64,000 nt of DNA from JALYUM01 sp036688685 (GTDB lineage Bacteria; Pseudomonadota; Gammaproteobacteria; Burkholderiales; Burkholderiaceae_D), in the NCBI RefSeq assembly GCF_036688685.1, contig NZ_JAQQPS010000003.1:1-64000 (forward strand). Reading direction: 5' to 3'. The notes beneath the pieces are model-generated. The model searched no databases. It was given only the letters and a program-made list of their open reading frames with translations, and was not told where the DNA came from. Position numbers and translations under genes: made by a program. Positions 27,904-37,583 of the stretch are shown here, piece by piece (within the stretch, counting starts at the first letter, position 1; each line of letters starts with the position of its first letter).

Positions 27904-28069
27904 GCAGTTTCTCCAGGAATTTTACGATGGCCAAAAAAATTTACCAGTTGGCAAAATGATGATGCAATAATAGTCAGCAGACAAGTAAGGGCACAGATAC
28001 ACGGGCAGCAAATACGACCAACCGTACTGGCAACCCGATCTGTACAGTTTTACATGAAGGAGCGGGCGG

Positions 28070-29524
28070 ATGAAGGAAGCGGTAACGCACGACGTGGATG
28101 GCGACGCCCTCGCATGGCCGCAACTGACCATCGACCGCAGCAAACGCGGCAGCCTGGTCGACCAGATCGTGGCCAGCATCGCGCTGCTGGTCAATGGACG
28201 CGACTTGCGTGTCGGCACCAAGATGCCGTCGGTACGCCAATTTGCAAAGTGTAATGGTGTCAGCACCTTCACGGTGGTCGAATCCTACGACCGCCTGCTC
28301 AATCTTGGACTGCTGTCCTCGCGCCGGGGTTCCGGCTTTTTTGTGACGAGGAACGATGTCGTTGCGCCAACACAAGCGGCGCTGCAGCCGGGCCCGACCT
28401 CGATCGATGCCCTCGCCCCGGATTTGTACTCGGGCGTCTCCGATGCGCTGCCGGTCGGCGCCGGCTGGCTGCCGCCCGAGTGGTATGGCGAAACGACCAT
28501 CCTCGACGCCGTGCGCCACGCGATGAAAATTCCGGCCAGCCGGCTGCGCGGCTACGGCCACCCGCTCGGCTTTCCCACGCTGCGCCAGCATCTTGCCGCC
28601 ACCTTGTCCGAGGAGCTGTTCGCGTGCGAACCGGACCAGGTGCTGCTGACCCACGGCGCCACCCACGCCTTCGATCTGATCCTGCGCACGCTCACCAAAC
28701 CGGGCGACACGGTGCTGGTGGAAGACCCCGGCTACAGCAATTTACTGTCGCTGATACGCCACCACGGCTGCATCGCGGTGGGCATCCCGCGCGGTGAACA
28801 CGGCCTCGATTTCGACGCATTGATGCGCCAGGCCGCGGCGACGCACCCGAAACTCATGTTCGTCAACACGGTGCTGCAAAACCCGCTCGGCACCTCGCTG
28901 TCGCAGGCGCAGGCGCACCGCTTACTGGGCGTGGCCGAGCAGTTCGATTTCTGGCTGGTGGAAGACGATATCTACCGCGAGCTGGCCAGCCGCGGCGACG
29001 CTTCGCTGGCGGCGATGGATGGCTTGCGCCGCGTGATCCGCGTCGGCAGCTTTTCGAAGACGCTCTCGCCGGTACTGCGGGTCGGCTCGATCTGCGCGTC
29101 GAACACCCTGATTCCCGAACTCCTGCGCATCAAGATGCTGGCCGGCCTGACCACCTCCGAAATCAACGAACGCGCGGTGTTTCACGCGGTCTCGGCGCGG
29201 CCCTATAAACGCATGATAGAGCGACTGGTGGCGCAGCTCGACCAGGGCCGCGAGCGCACCATCGAACGGCTGGCGCAGGTGGGCATGACGCCAATCGCGC
29301 GCCCGCGCGGCGGCATGTTCGTCAGCGCGGGATGGAGCGCCCCCCCGACCGTGCAACGCAACGGCCGCGTCATCGCCGACCTGGCTTTGAAAGCCGGCAT
29401 CCTGCTTGCGCCCAGCGAGTTCTTCATGCTGCGCCCACCCGAGTCGGTGTGGTTCCGTTTCAATGTCGCGTATGCCGCCGACACCCCGGCACTACTGGCG
29501 TTTTTGAAGGCAATCGATGACTGA
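28070..29524 (+). CDS. MocR-type GntR regulator with aminotransferase-like domain
   Basis: A 484-residue protein with an N-terminal GntR winged helix (about residues 25-95: GTKMPSVRQFAKCNGVSTFT, YDRLLNLGLLSSRRGSGFFV) and a fold-type I PLP domain. The PLP-lysine motif is VGSFSKTLSPVLRVG. MocR proteins are PLP-responsive regulators, usually of neighbouring PLP or amino-acid genes. Its divergence from the beta-alanine aminotransferase suggests it controls that operon. A GGAG ribosome site lies about 8 bases before the ATG at 28070. It overlaps the following TetR gene by 8 bases. Confidence 0.9.
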   Translation: MKEAVTHDVDGDALAWPQLTIDRSKRGSLVDQIVASIALLVNGRDLRVGTKMPSVRQFAKCNGVSTFTVVESYDRLLNLGLLSSRRGSGFFVTRNDVVAPTQAALQPGPTSIDALAPDLYSGVSDALPVGAGWLPPEWYGETTILDAVRHAMKIPASRLRGYGHPLGFPTLRQHLAATLSEELFACEPDQVLLTHGATHAFDLILRTLTKPGDTVLVEDPGYSNLLSLIRHHGCIAVGIPRGEHGLDFDALMRQAAATHPKLMFVNTVLQNPLGTSLSQAQAHRLLGVAEQFDFWLVEDDIYRELASRGDASLAAMDGLRRVIRVGSFSKTLSPVLRVGSICASNTLIPELLRIKMLAGLTTSEINERAVFHAVSARPYKRMIERLVAQLDQGRERTIERLAQVGMTPIARPRGGMFVSAGWSAPPTVQRNGRVIADLALKAGILLAPSEFFMLRPPESVWFRFNVAYAADTPALLAFLKAIDD

Positions 29525-30194
29525 ACCCATCATCAGCAGCGCCGGCAGACGCAGGGTGCAGAACCGCGACCGGCTTGAAGCGGTCATCGTCCTGGAGGCC
29601 GTGCGCATCTTCGCCGAGTGCGGCTTCGAAGGCGCCTCGGTCGCGGTCATTGCCGAGAATGCCGGGCTTTCCAAGCAAAACCTGATGTACTACTTCCCCA
29701 CCAAGCAGGTGCTGTACGAGCGCGTGCTGGACGACGTGCTGGACGACTGGCTCGAGCGCATGGCCGGCCTGAACGATCCCGGCCACGCACCACGCGACCT
29801 GCTGCGCGCCTACATCGGCGCCAAGCTGCGCTTTTCGCGCGAACAGCCGTGGGCGTCGCGCGTGTACGCGATGGAAGTCATTGGCGGCGCCCAGTTCTAC
29901 GGCGAGCAGATCAAGGCACGCGTGGTCCCGCTGTTGCGGCGCGATATCGACACCTTCGAGCGCTGGATCGCCGAGGGCCGCATCGCCCCCGTGAATGCCA
30001 CCCACCTGCTGTTCGCCATCTGGGCCATGACCCAATCGTATGCCGACTTCGCCGCGCAGATGGCGCTGGTGCTGGGCCGCACGCAGCTGACGGCGCAGGA
30101 TTTCGAGGATGCGGAACAGCTGATTACGCGGATGGTGCTGGCGGCAGTCGAGGTGCCAGCAGTCGCCAACGTGGTAACGCAAAAGCCGCCATGA
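29517..30194 (+). CDS. TetR family regulator, RutR-like
   Basis: A 225-residue regulator. The N-terminal TetR helix-turn-helix (ILEAVRIFAECGFEGASVAV-like region, then NAGLSKQNLMYYFPTKQVLY) is followed by a C-terminal domain of the RutR/YcdC type (REQPWASRVYAMEVIGGAQ, FAIWAMTQSYADFAAQM). RutR in E. coli senses uracil/thymine and controls pyrimidine use; the position beside pyrimidine degradation genes supports a similar role. Translation is coupled to the MocR gene. Confidence 0.87.
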   Translation: MTEPIISSAGRRRVQNRDRLEAVIVLEAVRIFAECGFEGASVAVIAENAGLSKQNLMYYFPTKQVLYERVLDDVLDDWLERMAGLNDPGHAPRDLLRAYIGAKLRFSREQPWASRVYAMEVIGGAQFYGEQIKARVVPLLRRDIDTFERWIAEGRIAPVNATHLLFAIWAMTQSYADFAAQMALVLGRTQLTAQDFEDAEQLITRMVLAAVEVPAVANVVTQKPP

Positions 30195-30318
30195 CCACAG
30201 CTGAGATCCGCGCGGGTTTCCCATTCGCCCCCTGTTTCGCGCCGTTCGTCGCACGCTGCTGGCATCGAGCACCATGCATCACTACAGTGAAGTCATCGCC
30301 ACCCCACTGGAGTCCACC

Positions 30319-30585
30319 ATGAACCAATCACTCGAATCCCTGTCAAGCCTGCTCGACGACGTCTGGCACGCCCTGTGCCGCACCGTGCGCTACGCGGCGA
30401 ACGCCATCGCGACCATGTCGTGGCCGGCGCTGCTGCTCACCGCCGTGCTGATGGCGTTTGCGATTTCGCTGGTGCCGCTGGCGCTCACGCTGTTCGTGCT
30501 GTTCATGCTGGTCAAGCTGGTGGTCGGCGGCCTGGTCATCAGCAAGCGCCGCAACCGCAACACCCCAACGGACTACAAGGACTGA
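30319..30585 (+). CDS. Small membrane protein ahead of the sensor kinase
   Basis: An 88-residue protein starting at ATG 30319 (MNQSLESLSS). A hydrophobic stretch of about 40 residues (WPALLLTAVLMAFAISLVPLALTLFVLFML, split for description) can span the membrane twice. It ends in a basic, polar tail (SKRRNRNTPT). Its stop is 1 base before the histidine kinase ATG, so the two are almost certainly co-translated. No family recognised; it could modulate the kinase. Confidence 0.65.
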   Translation: MNQSLESLSSLLDDVWHALCRTVRYAANAIATMSWPALLLTAVLMAFAISLVPLALTLFVLFMLVKLVVGGLVISKRRNRNTPTDYKD

Positions 30586-30586
30586 T

Positions 30587-31477
30587 ATGCGCGCCAGCCA
30601 GTTGAACCGCACCCTGGATTTCATCCGGGATGCCTTGCGCGAAGCGTCGATTATCTGGTGGCGCTTCGTCGACTGGCTGGCCCTGGTCGAATGGCGGCAG
30701 CTGGGCATCATCTGGATACTGGCCATCGTCGCCATGGCCCCCTTCAACACGCCAGAGCCGGCCGTTTGGTTCGTGTTCATCTCGTTCGGCGTGAAGGTGC
30801 TGGCCGGCGGCAAGCACAAAGCCGAAGTCGAAGCGCGCCAGGCCGGCGTGAAAGTCAATGTCGCCAACCTGGAAAAGCAGCTGGCGCAGGCCCAGATGGC
30901 TGCCTTGCAGGCCCAGGTTGAACCGCACTTCCTGTTCAATACGCTGGCCCTGATCGGCCAGCTGATCGAGACCGACCCGCCCGAAGCTGCGCGCGTGCAC
31001 GCCCACCTGATCGACTACCTGCGCGCCACCCTGCCCCAGCTGCGCGCGCGCGGCGGCGGCACGCTCGGCAAGCAGGCCGAGATGGCAAAGGCCTATCTGG
31101 CCATCATGCAGGCACGGATGAAGGAGCGCCTGCAGGTGAAATTCATCGTCCCGGTGTTCCTCGAAAGCGCGCCGTTCCCGCCGATGATGCTGCAAAGCCT
31201 GATCGAAAACGCCATCAAGCACGGCCTGGAGCCGAAGATCGCCGGCGGCACCATCACCGTGCGCGCCCAGGTGTTCGACGCGACGCTGCAGGTGGACGTG
31301 TGCGACGACGGCATCGGCATCAGGCTGCATGCACCCGACGGCGTGGGCCTGGCGAATATCCGCGAACGCCTTCAACTGCTGTACGGCAGTGCGGCCGAGC
31401 TGGTGATGGAGACGCCAGCCACCGGCGGCTGCTGCGCCTCGATCCGCTTGCCGTATTCGATGATGGAGGATCTGTGA
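30587..31477 (+). CDS. LytS-type sensor histidine kinase
   Basis: A 296-residue kinase of the His_kinase (PF06580) family. One or two N-terminal hydrophobic helices (LGIIWILAIVAMAPF, AVWFVFISFGVKVL) precede a short coiled coil (ANLEKQLAQAQMAALQAQ). H-box: VEPHFLFNTLALIGQL. N-box: QSLIENAIKHGLEP. G-box: CDDGIGI and GVGLANIRERL. No dedicated sensor domain is present, so the signal may come through the membrane helices or the adjacent small protein. Start is the ATG at 30587. Confidence 0.9.
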   Translation: MRASQLNRTLDFIRDALREASIIWWRFVDWLALVEWRQLGIIWILAIVAMAPFNTPEPAVWFVFISFGVKVLAGGKHKAEVEARQAGVKVNVANLEKQLAQAQMAALQAQVEPHFLFNTLALIGQLIETDPPEAARVHAHLIDYLRATLPQLRARGGGTLGKQAEMAKAYLAIMQARMKERLQVKFIVPVFLESAPFPPMMLQSLIENAIKHGLEPKIAGGTITVRAQVFDATLQVDVCDDGIGIRLHAPDGVGLANIRERLQLLYGSAAELVMETPATGGCCASIRLPYSMMEDL

Positions 31478-32244
31478 CGGTGAAAACGTGTACGGCCTTG
31501 ATAGCCGACGATGAAACCCCGATGCGCGACCAGTTGAGCGCGCGTTTGCAGGCCGTATGGCCGGCGCTGGAGATCGTCGCGGAAGCGGCCAACGGCAACG
31601 ACGCCGTCGCCCTGGCGCAGCAGCACCAACCCGACATCGTGTTCCTCGACATCCGCATGCCGGGCATGAGCGGCATTGCGGCGGCGCGCCATTTGTACAG
31701 CCGCTGCCATATCGTGTTCGTGACGGCCTACGACCAGTACGCGCTCGATGCATTCGAGCAGGGTGCGATGGATTATCTGCTCAAACCCGTCAGCGCCGAA
31801 CGGCTTGAGCGCAGCTGCGAGCGCCTGCGCGCGCGCCTGGCCAGGCCGCCCCAGGATATCGGCGCGCAGCTGGCGCAACTGGCGCAGGCAATGCAGCAAG
31901 CGGTACCAAGCAAGCCGAATTACCTGCGCTGGATCCAGGCCCAGGTGGGCGGCAACCTGCGCATGGTGAGCACGCGCGAGGTGCTGTTTTTTCAATCGGA
32001 TGAAAAGTACACGCGGGTGCAGACCGCCAGCGCGGAGCTGTTGATCCGCAAAACGCTCAAGGAGTTATCGGACGAACTCGATCCGGATGAATTCTGGCGC
32101 ATCCACCGCTCGACGCTGGTGCGGGTCGATGCGATCGTCGAGGTGACGCGGGATCTGCGCGGGCGGCACATGCTGCGGCTGCGCGGGCACAAGGAGGAGC
32201 TGGAGGTGAGCCGGAATCACACACATTTGTTTCAGCAGATGTGA
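31474..32244 (+). CDS. LytTR family response regulator
   Basis: A 256-residue regulator with a receiver domain (ALIADDETPMRDQL, phosphoacceptor Asp in IVFLDIRMPGMSG, TAYDQYALDAFEQGAMDYL, LLKPVSAERL) and a C-terminal LytTR DNA-binding domain (VLFFQSDEKYTRVQTA, FWRIHRSTLVRVDAIVEV). GTG start at 31474, with GGAGG 5-9 bases upstream; the GTGA overlaps the kinase stop. It forms a two-component system with the preceding gene. Targets unknown. Confidence 0.9.
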   Translation: MTVKTCTALIADDETPMRDQLSARLQAVWPALEIVAEAANGNDAVALAQQHQPDIVFLDIRMPGMSGIAAARHLYSRCHIVFVTAYDQYALDAFEQGAMDYLLKPVSAERLERSCERLRARLARPPQDIGAQLAQLAQAMQQAVPSKPNYLRWIQAQVGGNLRMVSTREVLFFQSDEKYTRVQTASAELLIRKTLKELSDELDPDEFWRIHRSTLVRVDAIVEVTRDLRGRHMLRLRGHKEELEVSRNHTHLFQQM

Positions 32245-32267
32245 GCCGTGGACGGATCCAAGTCAGC

Positions 32268-32301
32268 ATGGGCCCCGGCGTTCGCCGGGGTGACGGTTTT
32301 T
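32268..32301. repeat. REP-like palindrome, single copy (locus 3)
   Basis: ATGGGCCCCGGCGTTCGCC followed by its mirror and GGTGACGG. A GC-rich stem and a T run suggest it also ends transcription of the response-regulator operon. It sits between convergent genes (response regulator and cdd). Confidence 0.75.
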
Positions 32302-32321
32302 GAACCTGTGGCCACGCAAGC

Positions 32322-32726
32322 TCAGTTCAAATCCCCGCCAGCAAACGCATTCGGTAACTGCTGCGCCGCGGTGGTCTCAAAAATATCCCCCTTCAAATTG
32401 GTCAGCACGACCGGCAAGTCGTTCCCACCCAACTCGATGATCACCTGCCGGCACGCACCGCACGGCGCAATCGGGCCATCGGTCTGCCCGATCACGGCCA
32501 GCCCGACGAAATCGCCCGGCTTGTAGCCATGCGCAATCGCGCTGAAAAACGCCGTGCGTTCGGCGCAGTTGCACAAGCCGTAAGAGGCGTTCTCCACGTT
32601 ACAGCCGCGGAAAATACGCCCGTCCCTGCATTCGAGCGCCGCACCCACCTTGAACTTCGAGTACGGCGTGTAGGCCAGCTCGCGCGCGGCAGCTGCCTCG
32701 GCGATCAGTTTGTCCTGGTTATTCAT
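32322..32726 (-). CDS. cdd: Cytidine deaminase
   Basis: A 134-residue tetrameric-type cytidine deaminase converting (deoxy)cytidine to (deoxy)uridine. Zinc/catalytic motifs: NCAERTAFFSAIAHG (Cys-Ala-Glu) and APCGACRQVIIE (two Cys). The N-terminal YTPYSKFKVGAAL is also typical. Last gene of the deo operon, 8 bases after deoA. Length is normal for the short bacterial form. Confidence 0.95.
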   Translation of the reverse strand: MNNQDKLIAEAAAARELAYTPYSKFKVGAALECRDGRIFRGCNVENASYGLCNCAERTAFFSAIAHGYKPGDFVGLAVIGQTDGPIAPCGACRQVIIELGGNDLPVVLTNLKGDIFETTAAQQLPNAFAGGDLN

Positions 32727-32734
32727 CGTGCTCC

Positions 32735-34057
<1,323 letters not shown>

Positions 34058-34095
34058 GATGTACCTGCTCAGTTATTTAATTAGTTGTCTTCAAA

Positions 34096-34189
34096 ACGTC
34101 ATCCCCGCGAAAGCGGGGACCCATAACCCTTCAAACGCATACGCAATGTCTGCTCACAGGTGCTATGGGTCCCCGCCTGCGCGGGGAGT
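34096..34189. repeat. REP-like palindrome pair inside the deo operon (locus 4)
   Basis: CGTCATCCCCGCGAAAGCGG from 34096, and the inverted partner TATGGGTCCCCGCCTGCGCG from about 34164. Unlike the other loci, it lies between two same-strand genes of one pathway (tandem ALDH upstream, deoA downstream), where it could form stem-loops in the mRNA. Confidence 0.85.
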
Positions 34190-34236
34190 CGTTGCGACCA
34201 ATGGGAGCGATGACGGTTTTACGGGTAACGGTTACT

Positions 34237-36615
34237 TTAGACGCCGTACGGAATCCAGACGTTTTTAACCTGGCTCGCATGCCGCAACACCGCGCGCCCG
34301 CAAGCCTGCTTCGGATCGAACCAGTCGCGCCCCTTGCCACCGCCCACCCACGTGCGTTTCAGCGTCTCGGACGACAGGCGCTCGACTTCCGCGCAACCTG
34401 CGGCCGAACCGTCATGGCGCCACACCGCATCGATATCGCCGTGCGTGGCCAGCGTGCGCGCCAGTTCATCGGCGCTGCCGGTGACGATATTGAGCACACC
34501 GCCGGGCAAGTCCGACGTATCGAGCACCTGGTACAAATCGATTGCCGACAGCGGGAACGCTTCGGACGGCACAGCCACCACGCGGTTGCCCAGCGCGATG
34601 GCAGGGGCAACCAGCGAAATGAAGCCCAGCAGCGGAGCTTCGTTCGGGCACACGATGCCGATCACACCAACCGGTTCATTGAGCGCCACGGTGATGCCGT
34701 GCATTGGCGGCTGGTGTACCTGGCCGTCATACTTGTCGGCCCAGGCGGCGTAGTAGAACAGGCGTTCGATCGATGCCTGCACTTCGCGCTCCGGGTTTTT
34801 AGCGCCGGTCATCGCGGCCAGGCGCGCGGCGAATTCGTCGGCGCGGATCGCCAGGTTTTCAGCGATGTAGTACAGCACCTGCGCCCGATTGTGCGCGGTG
34901 GCTTTGGTCCAGCCGCTGGCTTTATGTGCAGCTTCAACGGCGTTGCGGATATCCTTGCGGCTGCCTTCGCCGACATCGGCCAGGAAGGCGCCGTTCGCGC
35001 CCGTGATGGCGCGGCTGTAAGCGCCGTCAGGGCGGGCCTGCTTGCCGCCGATGTACATCTTGGCGGTGCGGTCGATGGCAAACGGCGATCCAGCGTCGGC
35101 GGCCTTCACGGCGCCCTTCTCGATCGCCAGCGGTGCTGCCGGGCGCGCGTCTTCCGACAGCGGCGTCAGGTACTCGTACATGCCTTCTTTGCCGCCTTCG
35201 CGGCCGTAGCCGGATTCGCGGTAGCCGCCAAAGCCGCAGGCTGCGTCGAACTGGTTGGCGGTGTTGATCCACACGACGCCGGCTTTGAGCTGCGGCGCCA
35301 CGTCCAGCGCCAGGCTGATCGACTCGGACCACACGCATGCGGCCAGGCCGTAGACGGTGTTGTTGGCCAGCTGGACTGCCTCAGCCGGCGTGCGGAAGCT
35401 CATGGCGACCAGCACCGGCCCGAAGATTTCGGCTTGCGCCACGGCAGCCGACGTCGACGCGCCCAAAATCAGGGTCGGCAAATACCACGAACCCTCGTCC
35501 GGCATTGCGCACGATGGCTGCCACACTTCGCAACCTTCGGCACGGGCCGACTCGACCAGGCCGTGGATGCGCTGCTGCTGCACGGGATCGACCAGTGCGC
35601 CCAAGTCCATGGATTTGTCCAGGGGCGAGCCGACACGCAGGTTTTCCATGCGCGCCTTGACCTTGGCAATAAACCGTTCTTCGATCGATTCCTGCACAAG
35701 TAAACGCGAACCCGCGCAGCAGACCTGGCCCTGGTTGAACCAGATCGAGTCGACCAGGCCTTCGACGGCGGCGTCGAGGTCGGCGTCTTCAAACACGATG
35801 AACGGTGATTTACCGCCCAGCTCCAGCGACAGTTTTTTACCGCTGCCAGCGCTGGCCTTGCGAATCAGGCGGCCCACTTCGGTGGAACCGGTGAACGCCA
35901 GCTTGTCGATGCCAGGGTGGTTGACGATGGCTTCGCCCACGCGGCCGTCGCCGGTGACGATATTCACAACACCGGCCGGCACGCCGGCCTGCTGGCAAAT
36001 CTCGGCAAACAGCAGCGCGGTCAGCGACGTGAACTCTGCCGGCTTGAACACGACCGTGTTACCGGCAGCGAGTGCCGGCGCGATTTTCCACGACAGCATC
36101 AGCAGCGGGAAATTCCAGGGGACGATCTGGCCGACGACACCGACGGCGCGGTAGTCGGCGAATTCTTCCGACTGCAGCTGCGCCCAGCCGGCGTGGTGAT
36201 AGAAATGGCGCGCGGCCAGTGGCAGATCGGCGTCACGCGTTTCGCGGATGGTCTTGCCGTTGTCGAGCGTTTCGAGGACGGCGAACAGGCGCGCATGCTT
36301 TTGCAGCAGGCGCGCCAGCGCGTACAGCACGCGTGCGCGGCCATGGCCACCCAAAGCGACCCAGCCCGGCTGCGCACGGCGCGCGGCAGCCACGGCGCGA
36401 TCAACATCGTCGGCGCCAGCCTGCGTGACTTGCGCCAGTTCACGGCCATCGGCAGGATTATTGGAGGCGAAGGTCTCGGTGCCGGGGGTCCACGCGTTGT
36501 CGATGAACAGGCCGAAGGTGCGGCCGTGCTGCTCCAGCCACGCCTGCGCTTCTTTGGTGCTCTCTGCTGCGGGGCCGTAGTCCATATTCTGCAAAATCTC
36601 GGTAATAGTAGGCAT
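34237..36615 (-). CDS. Tandem-domain aldehyde dehydrogenase (ALDH16-like)
   Basis: A 792-residue protein with two ALDH domains. Domain 1 (about residues 1-500) is complete: VGQIVPWNFPLLMLSWK, LELGGKSPFIVFEDADLD and catalytic Cys in FNQGQVCCAGSRL. Domain 2 (about 510-792) keeps the coenzyme-binding half (GVIGIVCPNEAPLLGF), but no GQxC catalytic segment follows; it ends in FDPKQACGRAVLRHASQ. This matches ALDH16-type proteins, whose second domain is inactive. Between deoC and deoA it probably oxidises the acetaldehyde released by DeoC. Start is the ATG at 36615, 11 bases after deoC; the upstream extension is deoC coding sequence in another frame. Confidence 0.88.
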   Translation of the reverse strand: MPTITEILQNMDYGPAAESTKEAQAWLEQHGRTFGLFIDNAWTPGTETFASNNPADGRELAQVTQAGADDVDRAVAAARRAQPGWVALGGHGRARVLYALARLLQKHARLFAVLETLDNGKTIRETRDADLPLAARHFYHHAGWAQLQSEEFADYRAVGVVGQIVPWNFPLLMLSWKIAPALAAGNTVVFKPAEFTSLTALLFAEICQQAGVPAGVVNIVTGDGRVGEAIVNHPGIDKLAFTGSTEVGRLIRKASAGSGKKLSLELGGKSPFIVFEDADLDAAVEGLVDSIWFNQGQVCCAGSRLLVQESIEERFIAKVKARMENLRVGSPLDKSMDLGALVDPVQQQRIHGLVESARAEGCEVWQPSCAMPDEGSWYLPTLILGASTSAAVAQAEIFGPVLVAMSFRTPAEAVQLANNTVYGLAACVWSESISLALDVAPQLKAGVVWINTANQFDAACGFGGYRESGYGREGGKEGMYEYLTPLSEDARPAAPLAIEKGAVKAADAGSPFAIDRTAKMYIGGKQARPDGAYSRAITGANGAFLADVGEGSRKDIRNAVEAAHKASGWTKATAHNRAQVLYYIAENLAIRADEFAARLAAMTGAKNPEREVQASIERLFYYAAWADKYDGQVHQPPMHGITVALNEPVGVIGIVCPNEAPLLGFISLVAPAIALGNRVVAVPSEAFPLSAIDLYQVLDTSDLPGGVLNIVTGSADELARTLATHGDIDAVWRHDGSAAGCAEVERLSSETLKRTWVGGGKGRDWFDPKQACGRAVLRHASQVKNVWIPYGV

Positions 36616-36626
36616 CTGAATGGGCT

Positions 36627-37583
36627 TTAAGGTTGCGCGTGACGGTGATTGGCCGAGTAATTCCCGGTAACGTAATGTTCGAGCTGGCGTTCGATGTCGG
36701 TCAGCAGGCTCGATGCACCGATGCGGAACAGGTGCGGCTCGAGCCACTCGTTGCCCAGTTCTTCTTTCATCAGGGTCAGGTACTGCAGCGCGCCCTTGGC
36801 CGAGCTGACGCCGCCGGCCGGCTTGAAGCCGATCTGGAAGCCGTAACGCTCGTGGTATTCGCGGATGGTGCGCACCATCGTCAGCGCGACGGGTATGGTG
36901 GCATTGACGCCTTCCTTGCCGGTCGAGGTCTTGATGAAGTCGGAACCAGCCATCATGCAGACCCACGACGCCTTGGCCACGTTTTCCAGCGTGGTCAGGT
37001 CGCCAGTGGCGAGGATGGCTTTGACGTGGGCGTCGCCGCAGGCGTCGCGATACGCCTTCATTTCGTCGTACAGCGCTTGCCAGTTACCCGTCAACACGTG
37101 CTGGCGCGTGATGACGATGTCGATTTCGGTGGCGCCGGCCGCGACCGACAATGCGATTTCGCGCAGCTTGGTTTCCATACTCGACAGACCCGCCGGGAAC
37201 GCGGTCGACACGGCGGCGATCGGCAAACGGCCGTTCAGCACGGCGACTGCCGGCGTGATCATCTCGTGGTACACGCAGACGGCGCCGGTGGTCAGCTCGG
37301 TGAGGCCGAGTGCCTCCATCAAATCGGTGCGCAGCGGGCGCATGGCTTTGCGGCACAGGCGCTCGACGCGGCCCGGGGTGTCGTCGCCACCGAGGGTGGT
37401 CAAGTCGATGCACTGGATGGCTTTCACCAGCCACGCAGCCTGATACTCTTTTTTGACGGTACGGCGGTTCACCAGGCTGGCAGCGCGGCGGTCCGATGCG
37501 TTGCGGTTCACCTTGACCTGGTTGACCCAGCCGAGATCGAGGCCGACTGCCTCATTGCGTTTGAATGCTGCTGGAGTGCTCAT
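36627..37583 (-). CDS. deoC: Deoxyribose-phosphate aldolase
   Basis: A 318-residue class I aldolase cleaving deoxyribose-5-phosphate to acetaldehyde and glyceraldehyde-3-phosphate. Active-site segments: EIDIVITRQHVLTG, HVKAILATGDL and the Schiff-base lysine region DFIKTSTGKEGVNAT; GFKPAGGVSS closes the barrel. The N-terminal extension makes it longer than the E. coli enzyme (about 259) and like the long DeoC type. The ATG at 37583 overlaps the deoB stop by 4 bases. Confidence 0.94.
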   Translation of the reverse strand: MSTPAAFKRNEAVGLDLGWVNQVKVNRNASDRRAASLVNRRTVKKEYQAAWLVKAIQCIDLTTLGGDDTPGRVERLCRKAMRPLRTDLMEALGLTELTTGAVCVYHEMITPAVAVLNGRLPIAAVSTAFPAGLSSMETKLREIALSVAAGATEIDIVITRQHVLTGNWQALYDEMKAYRDACGDAHVKAILATGDLTTLENVAKASWVCMMAGSDFIKTSTGKEGVNATIPVALTMVRTIREYHERYGFQIGFKPAGGVSSAKGALQYLTLMKEELGNEWLEPHLFRIGASSLLTDIERQLEHYVTGNYSANHRHAQP

